A stretch of DNA of 64,000 nt. It comes from Solea solea (Eukaryota; Chordata; Actinopteri; Pleuronectiformes; Soleidae). Positions 1 to 9,953 of the stretch are shown here, one piece after another. The DNA is taken from positions 3,459,739 through 3,523,738 of the forward strand of contig NC_081144.1 of NCBI RefSeq assembly GCF_958295425.1. Direction: 5' to 3'. A model generated the notes under the pieces. The model saw only the letters and a list, made by a program, of their open reading frames with translations. It was not told the DNA's origin and searched no databases. The position numbers and the translations under genes were made by a program. Positions within the stretch are counted from its first letter, which is position 1; each line of letters starts with the position of its first letter.

Positions 1-464
1 TGAGAAGACTGGGCTCAGAACTCAATCTCCTCACGCAACCTCTCCAATCCCTGTCCCAGAATAATGTTGACATGTCTGTTGTACAGTGTCAAGGTTGGGG
101 CAGCAACACATCTGACACCTTGACAGGCTCACTGTGGCATCTCAAGAATGTAGAGAAGCAAAAAGATGGATCCATTCTATTGAAGAAAGTGAAGTCAAGC
201 CCCAAAATCCAGCGCAGTGAGTCCATGGGAAACAATAATCCTGTCAAAAAAGGGTGCATGCTGTCCAGGTGGAAGGTTGAGCAGAGGGAGGAGCTGGTGA
301 TGAATGGGTTGAAGTCAGGCGGCACGGAGTCAGAGGTGCCGTTCATCACCTTGCAGTCAGAGTTGTCCCTGGGCGCCAGGAGGGTGCTCGTGGCTCAGGC
401 CCTGGCAGTGGACCTTTTTCAGGACGGGGAGGAAGAGCACAAGTGCAAAGTCTTCGCCTGGCAG
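1..464 (+). CDS. ptpdc1: ptpdc1 exon (left-truncated)
   Basis: The frame is open from base 3 to the donor after the codon CAG (462-464), followed by GTCATT. It encodes a basic, Ser-rich linker and then the conserved helix LGARRVLVAQALAVDLF. The reading frame runs on past the donor to a stop at 477-479, which is intronic. Confidence 0.85.
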
Positions 465-1802
465 GTCATTTTCCCATAACAGTGGTGTTGTGGTGTTTGT
501 AGAAATGAAAAAAGCATTCTAGTGAATGCTTGAATCTGTCCATGAACACATACACACAAACCAGAAGAAACAATCCACCATTTGGAGTAAAGAATACAAC
601 TTATGCTAATTTCATGTTGTTTAGTCTTTGTTTGGTTACCTTAGAACGGTGTTTCTCAATCCTGGTCCTGGTCCATGTGGTAGATGTCTCCCTGACACAG
701 CTGAGTCAAGTTGAACATTTGTATCAGGTGTGGTGGAGCAGGGAAATATCTCATGCAGGACAGTGGGTCTCCCAAGACCAGGATTCAGAAACCCCGTCTT
801 AGATTAAGCCCTTTATATCCGAGAGCAGGTCCTCTTCCACTGAGTCCACCATGTTTGTACAGTAGCCCAGAATGGACAAATGTTGTACTGTCACTAGGGA
901 GGAGTATGTGTGCTTTTATGCAGCCCAGAGGCCACTCTCATGTACATGTTGTTGTATGTATGAATCAAATTTCTGTTTTTTACTACACTCAGAAACAATC
1001 ATTTTCGTCACCTATTAAGGATTTTCTAATTTATATTTTACCATACCCATGTTGGTCACACACCATCACCCCACACATTTTCATTTTTAATAGTTCAGTT
1101 GTTTTTGAGTGAGCCAGAAAAACCTCACCAAACCCCATACAGGAAGACTAAAATGACTTAGTGATCGTGTGCAGGCGGAGCTGAACCAAGGTGGTGCGTG
1201 GGAGAGGCTGTGTATGGAGCGGGATCCCTTCATCCTCACTGGACTCATGTGGGCATGGTTGGAGCAGTTAAAAGAGCCCGTGGTCTCCATTCAGGATGTC
1301 AAGACCCTGAATCCCGACAACACCGATGCTCAAACTGTCCTCAACACACTTGACCAGGTCTGAGGTTTTTCCCTGCACTGATTCACATTTGAAACAAAGC
1401 AACATGTTGTTGTTTTACTCGCTTTATTCTTCTTTTCAGGCTCCTAAAGAAACATTATCATGCATACTGGATTGTCTGGCTCATATGCTGATGATACCAG
1501 AGGAGGTTGAACACGCATTCCTGAATCGTATCATCAAGGCTTTCACCTGGGTGAGAAAATCATAATTATTTGCACTTTTCACCATTTCCAAGACCTAATT
1601 TACTCTCTTTAGTACTTATTCTGCTTCAATTCCCTTTGTGCCCTTTGAGCAGATGGATTCCAACTCGGATGAGGGGAGAAGCGTGTACGAGTCCATGACA
1701 AGAGTCCTTCGGTGTGTCCTCGAGGACATGAGACGTATGGCCAGCAGCACAGAGGGGGCACCTTGGTCTCCCTTCTCTTCACATTGCCTGCCATACATGT
1801 AA
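1..1802 (+). CDS. ptpdc1: ptpdc1, protein tyrosine phosphatase domain containing 1 (3' part, four exons)
   Basis: Coding exons are <1-464, 1175-1357, 1440-1550 and 1653-1802 (stop TAA 1800-1802). All introns are phase 0 with GT...AG ends, and joining them gives about 301 C-terminal residues. Recognisable family signatures are LGARRVLVAQALAVDL in the first exon, GAWERLCMERDPF and WLEQLKEPV in the second, EEVEHAFLNRIIKAFT in the third, and VYESMTRVLRCVLEDMRRM near the end; these follow the order in vertebrate PTPDC1. The dual-specificity phosphatase domain lies in N-terminal exons outside the window, so the catalytic Cys cannot be checked. PTPDC1 is a CDC14-like phosphatase family member reported to affect cilia and centrosomes. 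The ~180 residues of the first exon are Ser/Lys-rich and probably disordered. The a or b teleost paralogue cannot be decided. The gene runs tail to tail into the F-box/WD gene. Confidence 0.85.
465..1174 (+). other. ptpdc1 intron with an inverted-repeat element
   Basis: This 710-base intron holds the hAT-like MITE at 646-797. I see no exon in the rest; it is AT-rich and ends in an ordinary acceptor. Confidence 0.7.
646..797. mobile_element. hAT-like MITE of the 'GTTTCTCAATCCTGGTCCTGG' fish family
   Basis: The left end (ACGGTGTTTCTCAATCCTGG) is the imperfect reverse complement of the right end (CCAGGATTCAGAAACCCCGT). The interior has the usual 'GTGTGGTGGAGCAGGGAAA' stretch. The same family recurs at 42896-42975 (half element) and 48847-48959. 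It is non-coding. Assignment to the hAT superfamily is from memory of the terminal sequence; target-site duplications were not resolved. Confidence 0.6.
1175..1357 (+). CDS. ptpdc1: ptpdc1 exon
   Basis: The acceptor is GTGCAG at 1169-1174 and the donor GT at 1358-1359; the exon has 61 whole codons. It carries the family core GAWERLCMERDPF...LMWAWLEQLKEPV. Confidence 0.88.
1440..1550 (+). CDS. ptpdc1: ptpdc1 exon
   Basis: The acceptor is TTTTCAG at 1433-1439 and the donor GTGAGA at 1551. Its 37 codons encode a helical segment ending IIKAFTW. Confidence 0.88.
1653..1802 (+). CDS. ptpdc1: ptpdc1 terminal coding exon
   Basis: The acceptor AG is at 1651-1652. The exon encodes 49 residues starting MDSNSDEGRSVYESM and ends with TAA at 1800-1802. 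An ATG happens to be its first codon but is internal to the protein. Confidence 0.86.
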   Translation: MDSNSDEGRSVYESMTRVLRCVLEDMRRMASSTEGAPWSPFSSHCLPYM

Positions 1803-2012
1803 ACGTGGTGGAAGAGAAGAGAATGCTCGTGTGCCTTGACAATATCGTGTCAAATTTAATAAGCAAGTTTGTCAACGTGGGCTAAATATGAGCACTTGTG
1901 TAGTTTATTGCAGTTAATATATGACTATAACTTGCCATAGTGTTGTGGAGGCAACATATTGAAGAAAATTGTTTTTTTTGCAATACAACATGCCTTAAAC
2001 CTGCTCACGTTC

Positions 2013-2018
2013 TTTATT
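2013..2018 (-). terminator. AATAAA (minus strand), candidate poly(A) signal of fbxw12-like gene
   Basis: TTTATT on the + strand reads AATAAA on the - strand, 186 bases past the stop codon at 2204-2206. With the opposing signal at 2171 it implies overlapping convergent 3' UTRs. Confidence 0.45.
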
Positions 2019-2170
2019 GATATACATAAGGTCCATAAAATAATAGTCATTTTCTCATTAATCATAATGTAACAGACAGTGTATAAATGCCATACTGCTT
2101 CTCTCTTTTTTTGTACACTGACCTACAAATACAATCGTATTATACACAGAAAATATAACCAAGAGTGAAT

Positions 2171-2176
2171 AATAAA
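2171..2176 (+). terminator. AATAAA, candidate poly(A) signal of ptpdc1
   Basis: It lies 369 bases after the ptpdc1 stop and inside the likely 3' UTR of the opposing F-box/WD gene. No nearer canonical AATAAA was found on this strand after 1802. Confidence 0.4.
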
Positions 2177-2203
2177 ACCAAATGTTAATCTTTTGTTCAA
2201 TGC

Positions 2204-2303
2204 TCAGGATGTGAAGAAATAAGCCTTTAAGACGTCTTTCCCATTTGTTCCTTCTGCTGAGGCCACAATGCTGGTGTAGTCGCAGGCAACATGAGTGAAG
2301 CCT
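2204..2303 (-). CDS. fbxw12: fbxw12-like exon 10 (terminal)
   Basis: The acceptor is TTTCCAG. It encodes GFTHVACDYTSIVASAEG and ends ...AYFFTS with TGA at 2206-2204. Confidence 0.78.
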
Positions 2304-5300
2304 CTGGAAAGCACAAGGAAACAACATGAACACTTCTATTTATTACAGCTCAAATTAAGACAGGTAAAGACTGTAAATACACCAGAGAGACGGAATTAGA
2401 ACGCGGTACCTGGACATTGTGTGAGACCCTCCCAACAAGTGGTATCTGCTCTCCAGGGTCAGCCCAGCGTCTCGGTCATTTTTCCACATCAGTACGTTTA
2501 AGGAGAGATCCTGAGACGCCGTCACCACACGGAAGCTGTCCTGTCAGCGTGAAGAAACACAGAAATGTACAAAGATTGAGCAGTCTGGTTAGAAAAGTGA
2601 AGAAAATAGCCGTAAGCCAACTGTGCTGGTGTCAAAAATAACTGTTTGAATGGAAGTCTATGGTAAAATAAGTCAGTCAGCATGATACTGAGTGAGTTAA
2701 TGGTCTCAATGACTAGATTCAGGTCTACTTTAATAGAACATTGGATTATTTTCTCCCCTTTAGGTGAAAATAAACAGTAAATGTCATGTATAGGTGTGAT
2801 TGACAGCTGATATTGTGGCTGCAGATGACGTCTGAATTTCCAGGTCATTCACATTACACTCGACTCACAATACGAGTACAATAACAACGCTGAATTCCTT
2901 TGAGACCCATAGAAGAAAACAGGCCTACCAAACATATAGAGGAGATGGACATGGTGTGCTCTTTAAAGTTAGCGAGGAGAGCTCCTTTCAGCGAGTACAC
3001 CCACAGCTCCCGGTCACACGACAGCACTAAGCAGTTGCTGTCCTTGGCCTCCAGAAGGACGTGTGAGGACCAGGTGTTCAGGGACAAGGGAAAGGACTCC
3101 ACCTGCTGGACTAAGACGAGAACAGATTCAAAGTTAAAACGGCAGCACAAGGTGGATCCATCTTTAAACTCCTCACACTGTATCCTGGGATTTATGGCAT
3201 TTAATTCAGCATGTTTCTTTCCTGGTCACTGTATAAAATCACTTAGGTAGAGGAAGAGGTGTTCAAATTGATATTTAATATAGTTAATTGTATTTAACTG
3301 CTGGATGGTGTTGTAGTAACGGCATGCCACCAGAAAAACATGTATAAAGAATTTCAAAACTACAGTTTACTACTGTTTTTTTCCAACTATCATTACAAAA
3401 ATGATCATTATAGACTGATATTTGAAACTAATGATGTTGGCCACATCGCTCAGCCCTACACCAGAATATGCTAAATCAATATAAACAACAAACACTTAAA
3501 TTAAAGGTATCTGCACTTAAAACTGGATTTTTGTTGTTAAAATGTAGTTCTGGACTAGACTAGGTCTATTCTATTCTAGTCTATTTTACTGTGCTCTATT
3601 TTATTCTCTGTCCTTTCGCTGCTGCAACATGTGATCAATATCACACAGCATCAATAAAGTCTAATCTATTCTAATCTAATCTGATGCAGGCAGAGAAAGA
3701 GTCCTCATGCAAATGTCCAGAACAGCATCTTAAAATAAAAGAAAGGTGTAAACTAAGTTATGCTTTTCCTCCATCATTTATCGACCTCTACTTCAGTCTC
3801 AGATCGCCGGTAAAGCACATAAACTCATAAATCTACACATAATAATCTCCGTGCTCACCCTGGATCTCCGACTTGTACTTGCTCTTTTTAATGCTGACGT
3901 CGAAGACAGTGAGGGCTTTGTTGTCTGAGGGCACGGTTTGGTGCACGACGGCCAGTCTGGCAGGCTGGGTGGGGACGAAGACAGCAGCCGAGCACCCGGC
4001 GACTGGCACCGCCCGGCACAGAGGATCTTCATCCTCAGACGGAGTCGTCAAACTCTCTGTGTAGATCAGCTAGCAACAGAAATCCACCAAAAATGCAACG
4101 TTTCTCCTCTCATACAGTATATGTTAGAAGACAACAGGTGGAGAGAAATTGCAAATGTGAAGTGAAGAATAGAAACAGTTTCTCTCCAGGCTTAAATTTC
4201 TGAATTTCAGAAAGTCAGAAAAGATTATTATTATTATTATTATAAGCTTTTAAATCACTTTACACACATTTTAATGTGTCAACGCACACCTTATTTTCCC
4301 TCTGTGTCACGTCGACAGACGTAACGTGGTAAAAGAAACGGGCAGGGTGGGAAAAACAAATATAGTCACGCAGTCAAAGACAACAAGACATACCTTTGGA
4401 CTTAAATCATCATTGTCCTTGGTTCCAGCTACGATCCATTTCTTGTTGGGCGAAACCTTGAGTATGTTGACTCTGAAGGTGTCACACACCTTCACGCTGG
4501 ACTTCTTAGACAGAGTTGAATCAGCGAGTGTACACACAGATCCCCCACCTGTTCCAACCTGGAGGAAAATGAAAAGTATGTGTCGATCACAATAAGAAAA
4601 ACACATTTATTTAACTAGGGATGAGCCGATACGATCCAAAAAGATTGGATTAAATCTCTTAAAAAAGAAGAATATGATATGATCCGTTAACTCTCAGTGT
4701 GAGTTACAGCTCACACTTGTTTTTCGGGTAAAAAAACCCAACTATGTTATTACCAGATTAGATGTTAAGCTTCATAAAGGGACTGTGAAATCAATAGATA
4801 CTCCAGGTGGTGATATTGTGGCACTGGCAAAGAGGTAATGGAACCATCCATATCTTACAACACAGGAGACTCTGAGGTTTACGTACAGTGAGAAACCAGT
4901 CGTTGTTGACGTCGTACTGAAGTAAAGTGCAGTGTGGAGACCCGGCAGGAAACGAGGCCACCTCCTGGCCAGTGCTGCCCCGCCAGGTCTTAATGAGACC
5001 TGTGGAGTCTGCTGTGACCACCACGTCACGCTGTTCATCAGTGATGATGCTGCTCAGTGGATCCTGGACAGGAGTGCACCACAGGAGCTCACCCTATACA
5101 GAGAGAGAGAGAGAGGGGGAGAGAGGGGAAAAGTGATGAGGAAAAAAGTTTATAAGACAGCCTCATATCCCAGATGTGATGGACTGAAGCTGATATTTAA
5201 AAATGTTTTTTATCTGAGTAATAACAATATTAAACAACCTAATTAAACTAGTGGAGGGAGGTTGTTACAGTACCATACTGAGGAGGATTGTAACTAATTA

Positions 5301-7324
5301 CATTTACTTGTGTTACTGTAACTGAGTAGTGTTTGCGTACATTTTTAATGTGTATCTGTAATCTTACATGTATTTAAAGTTCCAGTGTGTTAGAATATGT
5401 GTTATCTAATGGTGAGACTGCAGAATGTGACCAACAGTGGACTCCTCACTGCTCAGAGTGCCTCAGAGAACTACGGTGGCGTTGTTGTTTTACACAAGAC
5501 TTTTTGAGGAGGTTTGGATTAAGGATCTTTTATATAATGACCTGTATACATCTTCTACACTTTACTTTATCATGTCTCTCTCTTTTTTCACTCTAAATAA
5601 ATAAAGAATTAAACACTCTTTCACAAGTCTCCCACTCTCTCTGCCATTTCTCCACTTACGAAGAGTTGAAAAAGTTCCAAACAACAATTAACTGGTTCCC
5701 TTAACTTCTGACATTGATTAAGTCAGTCATCAACATTTCTACTGCTGCGTTGCATTGCTGGAAATACTTTTCAAAGTGATCACTGAGCATAGATGGTGCT
5801 GCTGAGGGAGTTGCACTGACATTCTGGATGCTCCACGCTCGGACTGTACCATCAGAAGAGGCACTGCAGACTGTGGCGCTGCTGTTCTGGAGGTCCGGAT
5901 TCTGGGCTAAATTCCCCTGCAGGTACACGAGCCCCACCACACTGCCTGGTGGACGGACAGCACACAGAAACACATGGGATGAGACACGTAGTGGAGTCAC
6001 GGGAATAAGGAGAAAGAGAGTAGTTACCCGTGTGTCCTCTGAGGCTTTTGCAGGTGTAACCTCCTGTTCGTCCTTTCCCCATCTTTGCCTCGAGGTGGCA
6101 TCGTCGCAGGAAGTACATCTTCCACGAATTATTCATATGCTCAGTCCCCAAAACATGGAGATTACAGAAAGTCCAGCGCTGCAGACACAACCTCCTGAGG
6201 GGGAAAACAGTACTGTTATTAATATTTAAGAATGATCAGTACATCATTGTCTTTCTTCCCCATCCATTATTTATTTATCCTGAGACACATGATTAGACCA
6301 ACAACACCATAAAAATAAGGTGTACAAAACACACTCACTGGCCACTTTATTAGGTAGACCTGCTCTGAGCATCAGAATGAGGAAGAAAGGTCATTTAATT
6401 CGCAGTTGCAATTAAATCAGCTGGTTTTACTATTTCAGAAATTGCTGGTCTACATACATACATATATGTCCATTCATATACAGATTTACAGAAAATATTC
6501 TGGAAAAGAGAAAATACCCAGTGAACAGCAACAGTTCTTTTTGGAGCAAATGCCTTGTTATTTTCAGAGGGTAGAGGAAAATGACCAGACCCAGTCAGCG
6601 TGTCAATGTGGGCCCCGTAAGGGTTATTTTCAGGCAGATAATATGGGCCCCCAAGCAGGTTTGTCCGTGGTTTCCATGGTGGCCCCTCCTGTGTTCACAT
6701 CTGGGGCTAAAACCATATAATTTACCCACTTCCCAAGTAGTCTGGAAAGGGTATGAAGTGGGTTGTGAAAGATAGAAAAGGTAAGAGTGACTCAAATCAC
6801 AATTGTTCCAACTTCAGTATGAAGAAAAGGATCTTTGAACCTGAGGACCTCACTGTGTACCTAATAAAGTGACCAGTGAGTAAAGATTACTACAAGCCAC
6901 TTCTACACGAGACTCTCTCTCCATATGACAAAACAGTATTCAGTATTTTAGTTTACATACAATTTTGTGAGGTAACACATGATTAAATATAACATAATAA
7001 ACACATTGTCTACACATAACTTGCAGTAAATCATATTATTTACAGGCATAAAGTCAGATAAACTGCTCACCTCCATAACCAGGGAGTGTTTGCAGCGTCA
7101 TACCAGTCCTGGAAACACATTTAAAAACAAACCGTGATCACACACACGTTTGCTGTCATTTCTTTAGTAAATATTAATAATAATAACAACAACAACAACA
7201 ACTCTTTTACTTCCGCCAGTGGGCTCCTCCTCACCTTACACACAGTTGAAGCAGAGATTAAATCTCCTTCCGGCAGGAATGTAAACACGTGAATGAGACA
7301 GTCGCTGATCAAAGTTGGCTCCAT
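2204..7324 (-). CDS. fbxw12: fbxw12-like F-box/WD-repeat protein, complete, ten exons
   Basis: Coding exons in transcript order are 7324-7235, 7108-7071, 6194-6028, 5945-5821, 5093-4887, 4558-4394, 4069-3859, 3110-2929, 2540-2410 and 2303-2204. All have GT...AG introns and phases agree throughout; total 1416 bases, 471 residues plus TGA. Residues 1-45 are an F-box (LISDCLIHVFTFL), expected to bind Skp1 in an SCF ubiquitin ligase. The rest is a degenerate WD40 propeller: DGTVRAW near 130, TGLIKTW near 170, NKALTVFD near 320, ELWVYSLKG near 360 and LNVLMW near 415. Resemblance is to mammalian FBXW12 in length (about 464), the QRW segment after the F-box, KVSPNKKWIVAG against its SPDKKW segment, and a Tyr-Thr-Glu-Ser-Leu segment. 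Substrates are unknown. Naming is by recalled similarity; another fast-evolving FBXW paralogue is possible. A decayed copy lies upstream. Confidence 0.78.
2410..2540 (-). CDS. fbxw12: fbxw12-like exon 9
   Basis: The acceptor is CTGACAG and the donor CCAG|GTACCG. It encodes SFRVVTASQDLSLNVLMWKN, a last WD-like strand set. Confidence 0.78.
2929..3110 (-). CDS. fbxw12: fbxw12-like exon 8
   Basis: Frame continuity selects the acceptor CTTAG, not the nearer CAGCAG; the donor is TTG|GTAGGC. It contains NCLVLSCDRELWVYSLKG, a WD blade. Confidence 0.75.
3111..3858 (-). other. fbxw12-like intron 7
   Basis: This AT-rich intron contains a CTATTCTATTCTAGTCTATT-type pentamer-rich stretch near 3565-3600 and again near 3660-3680. 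No exon is recognisable. Confidence 0.5.
3859..4069 (-). CDS. fbxw12: fbxw12-like exon 7
   Basis: The acceptor is GCTAG and the donor CAGG|GTGAGC; 211 bases. It carries IYTESL...PARLAVVHQTVPSDNKALTVF. This exon is the best preserved in the decayed copy at 8605-8825. Confidence 0.83.
4394..4558 (-). CDS. fbxw12: fbxw12-like exon 6
   Basis: 55 whole codons run from acceptor CTCCAG to donor AAG|GTATGT. It carries NILKVSPNKKWIVAGTKDN, the segment closest to mammalian FBXW12. Confidence 0.83.
4887..5093 (-). CDS. fbxw12: fbxw12-like exon 5
   Basis: 69 whole codons run from acceptor TATAG to donor ACT|GTACGT. It contains DVVVTADSTGLIKTWRG, a WD-repeat blade. Confidence 0.82.
5094..5820 (-). other. 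fbxw12-like intron 4 with a MITE-like fragment
   Basis: A (GA)n stretch at 5101-5130 precedes a fragment at about 5376-5500, which starts AAAGTTCCAGTGTGTTAGAA and continues AATGGTGAGACTGCAGAATG. It shares a start and a 'GGTGAGACTG' block with the sequence at 57855-57990, and a similar start recurs at 62555. This is a common fish interspersed family whose class I do not assign. Confidence 0.4.
5821..5945 (-). CDS. fbxw12: fbxw12-like exon 4 (first WD repeat)
   Basis: The acceptor is CACCAG. The donor is AAT|GTCAGT, inferred because the next exon continues the WD repeat as GELLW. It encodes SVVGLVYLQGN...SASSDGTVRAWSIQN. Confidence 0.8.
6028..6194 (-). CDS. fbxw12: fbxw12-like exon 3
   Basis: The acceptor is CCTCAG and the donor ACGG|GTAACT. 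It encodes CLQRWTFCNL...SWKMYFLRRCHLE and ends at the first WD-repeat start LRGHTG. Confidence 0.82.
6333..6881. mobile_element. Inverted-repeat DNA transposon (MITE), copy 1
   Basis: The left terminus ACTCACTGGCCACTTTATTA is the near-perfect reverse complement of the right terminus TAATAAAGTGACCAGTGAGT, enclosing about 500 non-coding bases. It sits in intron 2 of the fbxw12-like gene. A diverged relative is at 22978-23772. The superfamily is not assigned. Its left terminus supplies a minus-strand AATAAA (6346-6351) in the sense orientation of the host gene. Confidence 0.75.
7071..7108 (-). CDS. fbxw12: fbxw12-like exon 2 (F-box end)
   Basis: This short 38-base exon is too small to show as a reading frame on its own. 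The acceptor is TTTCCAG and the donor AG|GTGAGC. It encodes DWYDAANTPWLWR (last codon split), the usual F-box C-terminal helix. Confidence 0.8.
7235..7324 (-). CDS. fbxw12: fbxw12-like exon 1 (start ATG, F-box)
   Basis: ATG is at 7324-7322 and the donor is AAG|GTGAGG. It encodes residues 1-30, including ISDCLIHVFTFLPEGDLI. An upstream in-frame ATG exists near 7399, but the family start and the decayed copy both align at this Met. Confidence 0.82.
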
Positions 7325-7540
7325 GATGACGTGAATCACATGAATCACATCACACGAGCTCTTCTCTGAGAACTTTAATGTTCTGAAAGGAAAGAACACG
7401 GTGAGGAAACACTGGTGTACAGTTTGACTAAGCTACGGAAACTGCACAGGGTCAAAAAGGGCGTGTTTAATATCGTCTTTCGTATGCAAGGCCCCGTTTA
7501 CACCACCAGGGGTCAGTAAGTTGCAGTTGATTTGAGTGTG

Positions 7541-7760
7541 TGTTTGTGTGTACTTGTATTTATGTCTTTATGAGGACATTTGACCTTATGTGGAGATTTA
7601 ATCTGAGCCCCACGACTTCACAGGGCTTTTTCTAGATTAAGACCTGGTTTTAGGGTTAGAATTTGGTTTAGGTTAGGTTAAGGGTTCGGGTTATGCACTT
7701 AGTTGTGATGGTTAAGGTTAGGGTAAGGGGCTAGAGTAAGCAATATGTCTATGATGTGTG
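7541..7760 (+). repeat. Interspersed repeat, 'TTTAAGACCTGGTTTTAGGGTTAG' family, copy 1
   Basis: The order TTTATGAGGACATTTGACC, then AGACCTGGTTTTAGGGTTAG, then GGTTAAGGTTAGGGT matches in reverse the repeats at 9340-9560 and 48740-49570, with a fragment at 30545-30680. It is a fish interspersed family, not telomere: the TTAGGG-like words are irregular. Confidence 0.6.
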
Positions 7761-7795
7761 TCCTTACTTAGATATGAAAACTAGTCTCCTTATAT

Positions 7796-7797
7796 AC

Positions 7798-7864
<67 letters not shown>

Positions 7865-7900
7865 TGTATGTATATATATATATGCATATATATACATATA
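7796..7900. repeat. (TA)n microsatellite
   Basis: A nearly pure TA array of about 30 units is followed by imperfect ATATGTA/ATACATA units to about 7900. Confidence 0.95.
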
Positions 7901-8604
7901 CAGTATATAAATATTTTATGACATCAAAAGGAACACCAAAAACGTTAGACACATATTATTTGCATTTTTTTTATGTCTAAATTACTTTTAATGTTTCAAG
8001 TTCCTTTTTTGTACATTTTATTTTGTACCTTGAGCAGGCAAACTCAAATGACCCGTGACCTTTGACCCCAAATTTATTTCCTGTGCTTGGATTTATTTGG
8101 ACTGTGTTTGAAGTTTTTGTTCAGACTTTCATGATGGTGTTTTAGTTGGATGTAGTATTTGTTTTTGTTTATTGAATTCATTGCTGTCTTATTTCACAGG
8201 TTTCCTCCGTGTGCATTTTGTTGACTTAAAACTGTAGTGTGTAACTTTTAAACATAAACACACATCTGTAACATTCAAACCTCTCTCAGGAGAGTTCACA
8301 CAAAGCTGATAAAGCTTTTATTATAATATAGCTCTTCTTAATAGCAGCTACCAAAAACAATCCACAGTGTTATTTTTAATCTCCGCGTGTTATTGACCTG
8401 TGAAAATCAAATATTAACAGATTGGGGGACAGTTGTGTATGTTTCTGTCCTCCAAAAACTATCTGGCAACCCGTGAACGACGTCACTCTAGGTTTCAGGG
8501 GGCAACACTGTCCAATATTTTAAAATTTAGACCTGATTTGAACTGTAATGGCCACAGTTTTTCACATTTTACATATAGCCTGTTTAATGTACACGCACTG
8601 TTTC

Positions 8605-9953
8605 TCTGTCCTCACCCAGGATATTTGATTTGCACTTAATGATATCCCAGACAGTGAGGGCTTTGTTGTTTGTGTCGGTGTCAGCGACGTGGACGACGGC
8701 CAGTCTGGCAGTCAGTGGGTATGAAGACAGCAGCCGCAGCAGCGCAGTGACAGGTAAACCCTGGCACAGAGGATCCTCGTCCCATAAACTCTCAGTGTAA
8801 ACCAGCAGGCAACAGAAATCCACAACATGCATGTTAATATTCCATCATGTTACGGACTGGAGAAGATACAAGAGTGGGAAAAACAAACGCAGTCTAAGTT
8901 CCAGATATGATCCGTTTCTTGTTAATCGGCCATTGATTCCAACCTGGATTCAAAAATAATTAAAAATAGCATGTGTTTCTGCATTACTTCAGGGTTTACA
9001 ACACAGGAAACTCTGAAGGTGACCTTCAGTTATAAACTTAAACTTGGCATGATATCGGTATTTGCAGATATCAGCTTTAGAATTGATCGGCAAACACACC
9101 AAGATCTGTCGATATGACAACAACAGGAAGCGCCACTCTGTCTCAATGAAGAAAATGCCACATGAATATGCAAAATATTATGTTATGCACAAGAGACTTA
9201 ACGACCTCTACATTCTACACTCTACATAACTCAGAAAACAAACAAACAAACAATCAAAAACAGGTTTAAAGACCTTTAAAAACTCACAAACCCACCAATC
9301 TTATTTTGAAATCCACCCTTAGGCAACAACAGGACCATCCATCAATGTACACACACACACACAAACTTGTGTCATGAACATAATGCTTTACCTCACAACT
9401 AAGTGCTTAACCTTAAACCAAGTCTTAACCCTGGAAAAGCCCTTTAACTTTTGTTACAAAATGTCCCAACAAGGTCAAAATGTCCTCACAAAGACAGGTT
9501 TTTAGTTTTTTGGACCTCACAAAGATATAAATAGCATAAAAATCTTCTTTTGTGTGGTTGTTTTATTCGTAAACATCTGAAATGAAGCCTTATTTCCAGC
9601 ACCCTGATGCCTGATGTGTAGTTGTTTTGTCCAGTTTATTGTTTATAAAGAACAAATGACCACTTTATGTAAAGATGCTGTAAAAATAATCTGATATTAA
9701 TGTGTCAACAACTCACCTCCATAATCCTGAAAACACATTTAAAAACTGTGATGATGTTTGTTGAATACTTCTTTACATTATTACTGTATATATACACATT
9801 ATTAACAATAACACAGAGGCTCAGGTACTTGTCAGGGAGTTGGACACTCCTTATCTTACACACAGCTGAAGCAGAGATTACATCTTCCTCAGTCAGGAAT
9901 GTAAAAATATGGATGAGACAATCGCGGCTTAAATGCGGGTTGTGCGGGTCCGT
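8605..9953 (-). pseudogene. Decayed tandem duplicate of the fbxw12-like gene
   Basis: Three blocks align in order and orientation with the intact gene downstream. (a) 8605-8825 matches exon 7 and its flanks; it still reads YTESL, EDPLC, ARLAVVH and NKALTVWD but has compensating frame changes in the middle. (b) 8880-9030 matches the exon 6 flanks with most of exon 6 deleted (TTCTTGTTAATCGGCC near 8917), then intron sequence ending ACAACACAGGAAACTCTGA. (c) 9700-9953 matches exon 2 (mostly deleted) and exon 1, reading DCLIHIFTFLTEEDVISASA. The exon 1 start codon is ACG (9953-9951) and the exon 1 donor GT has become AT (9854-9853). Counterparts of exons 3-5 and 8-10 were not found. It cannot encode the family protein. 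Confidence 0.82.
9340..9560 (-). repeat. Interspersed repeat, 'AGACCTGGTTTTAGGGTTAG' family, copy 2 (inside the pseudogene)
   Basis: It reads CTTAACCTTAAACCAAGTCT and CAAAATGTCCTCACAAAGAC, the reverse orientation of copy 1. It lies where exons 3-5 of the decayed gene would be expected, so insertion and deletion probably replaced them. Confidence 0.55.

Larger units (their letters stand above)
7325..8604. other. Spacer between the fbxw12-like gene and its decayed copy
   Basis: It holds an interspersed repeat rich in TTAGGGTTAGG-like sequence (about 7541-7760), a (TA)n array and AT-rich unique sequence. I see no gene. The fbxw12-like promoter must lie in its first few hundred bases, but no clear TATA box was recognised. 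Confidence 0.5.

Noticed and set aside
530..1112. + strand frames of 90-133 residues in the ptpdc1 intron
   Set aside because: They overlap the MITE and intron sequence and have no relation to the ptpdc1 frame.
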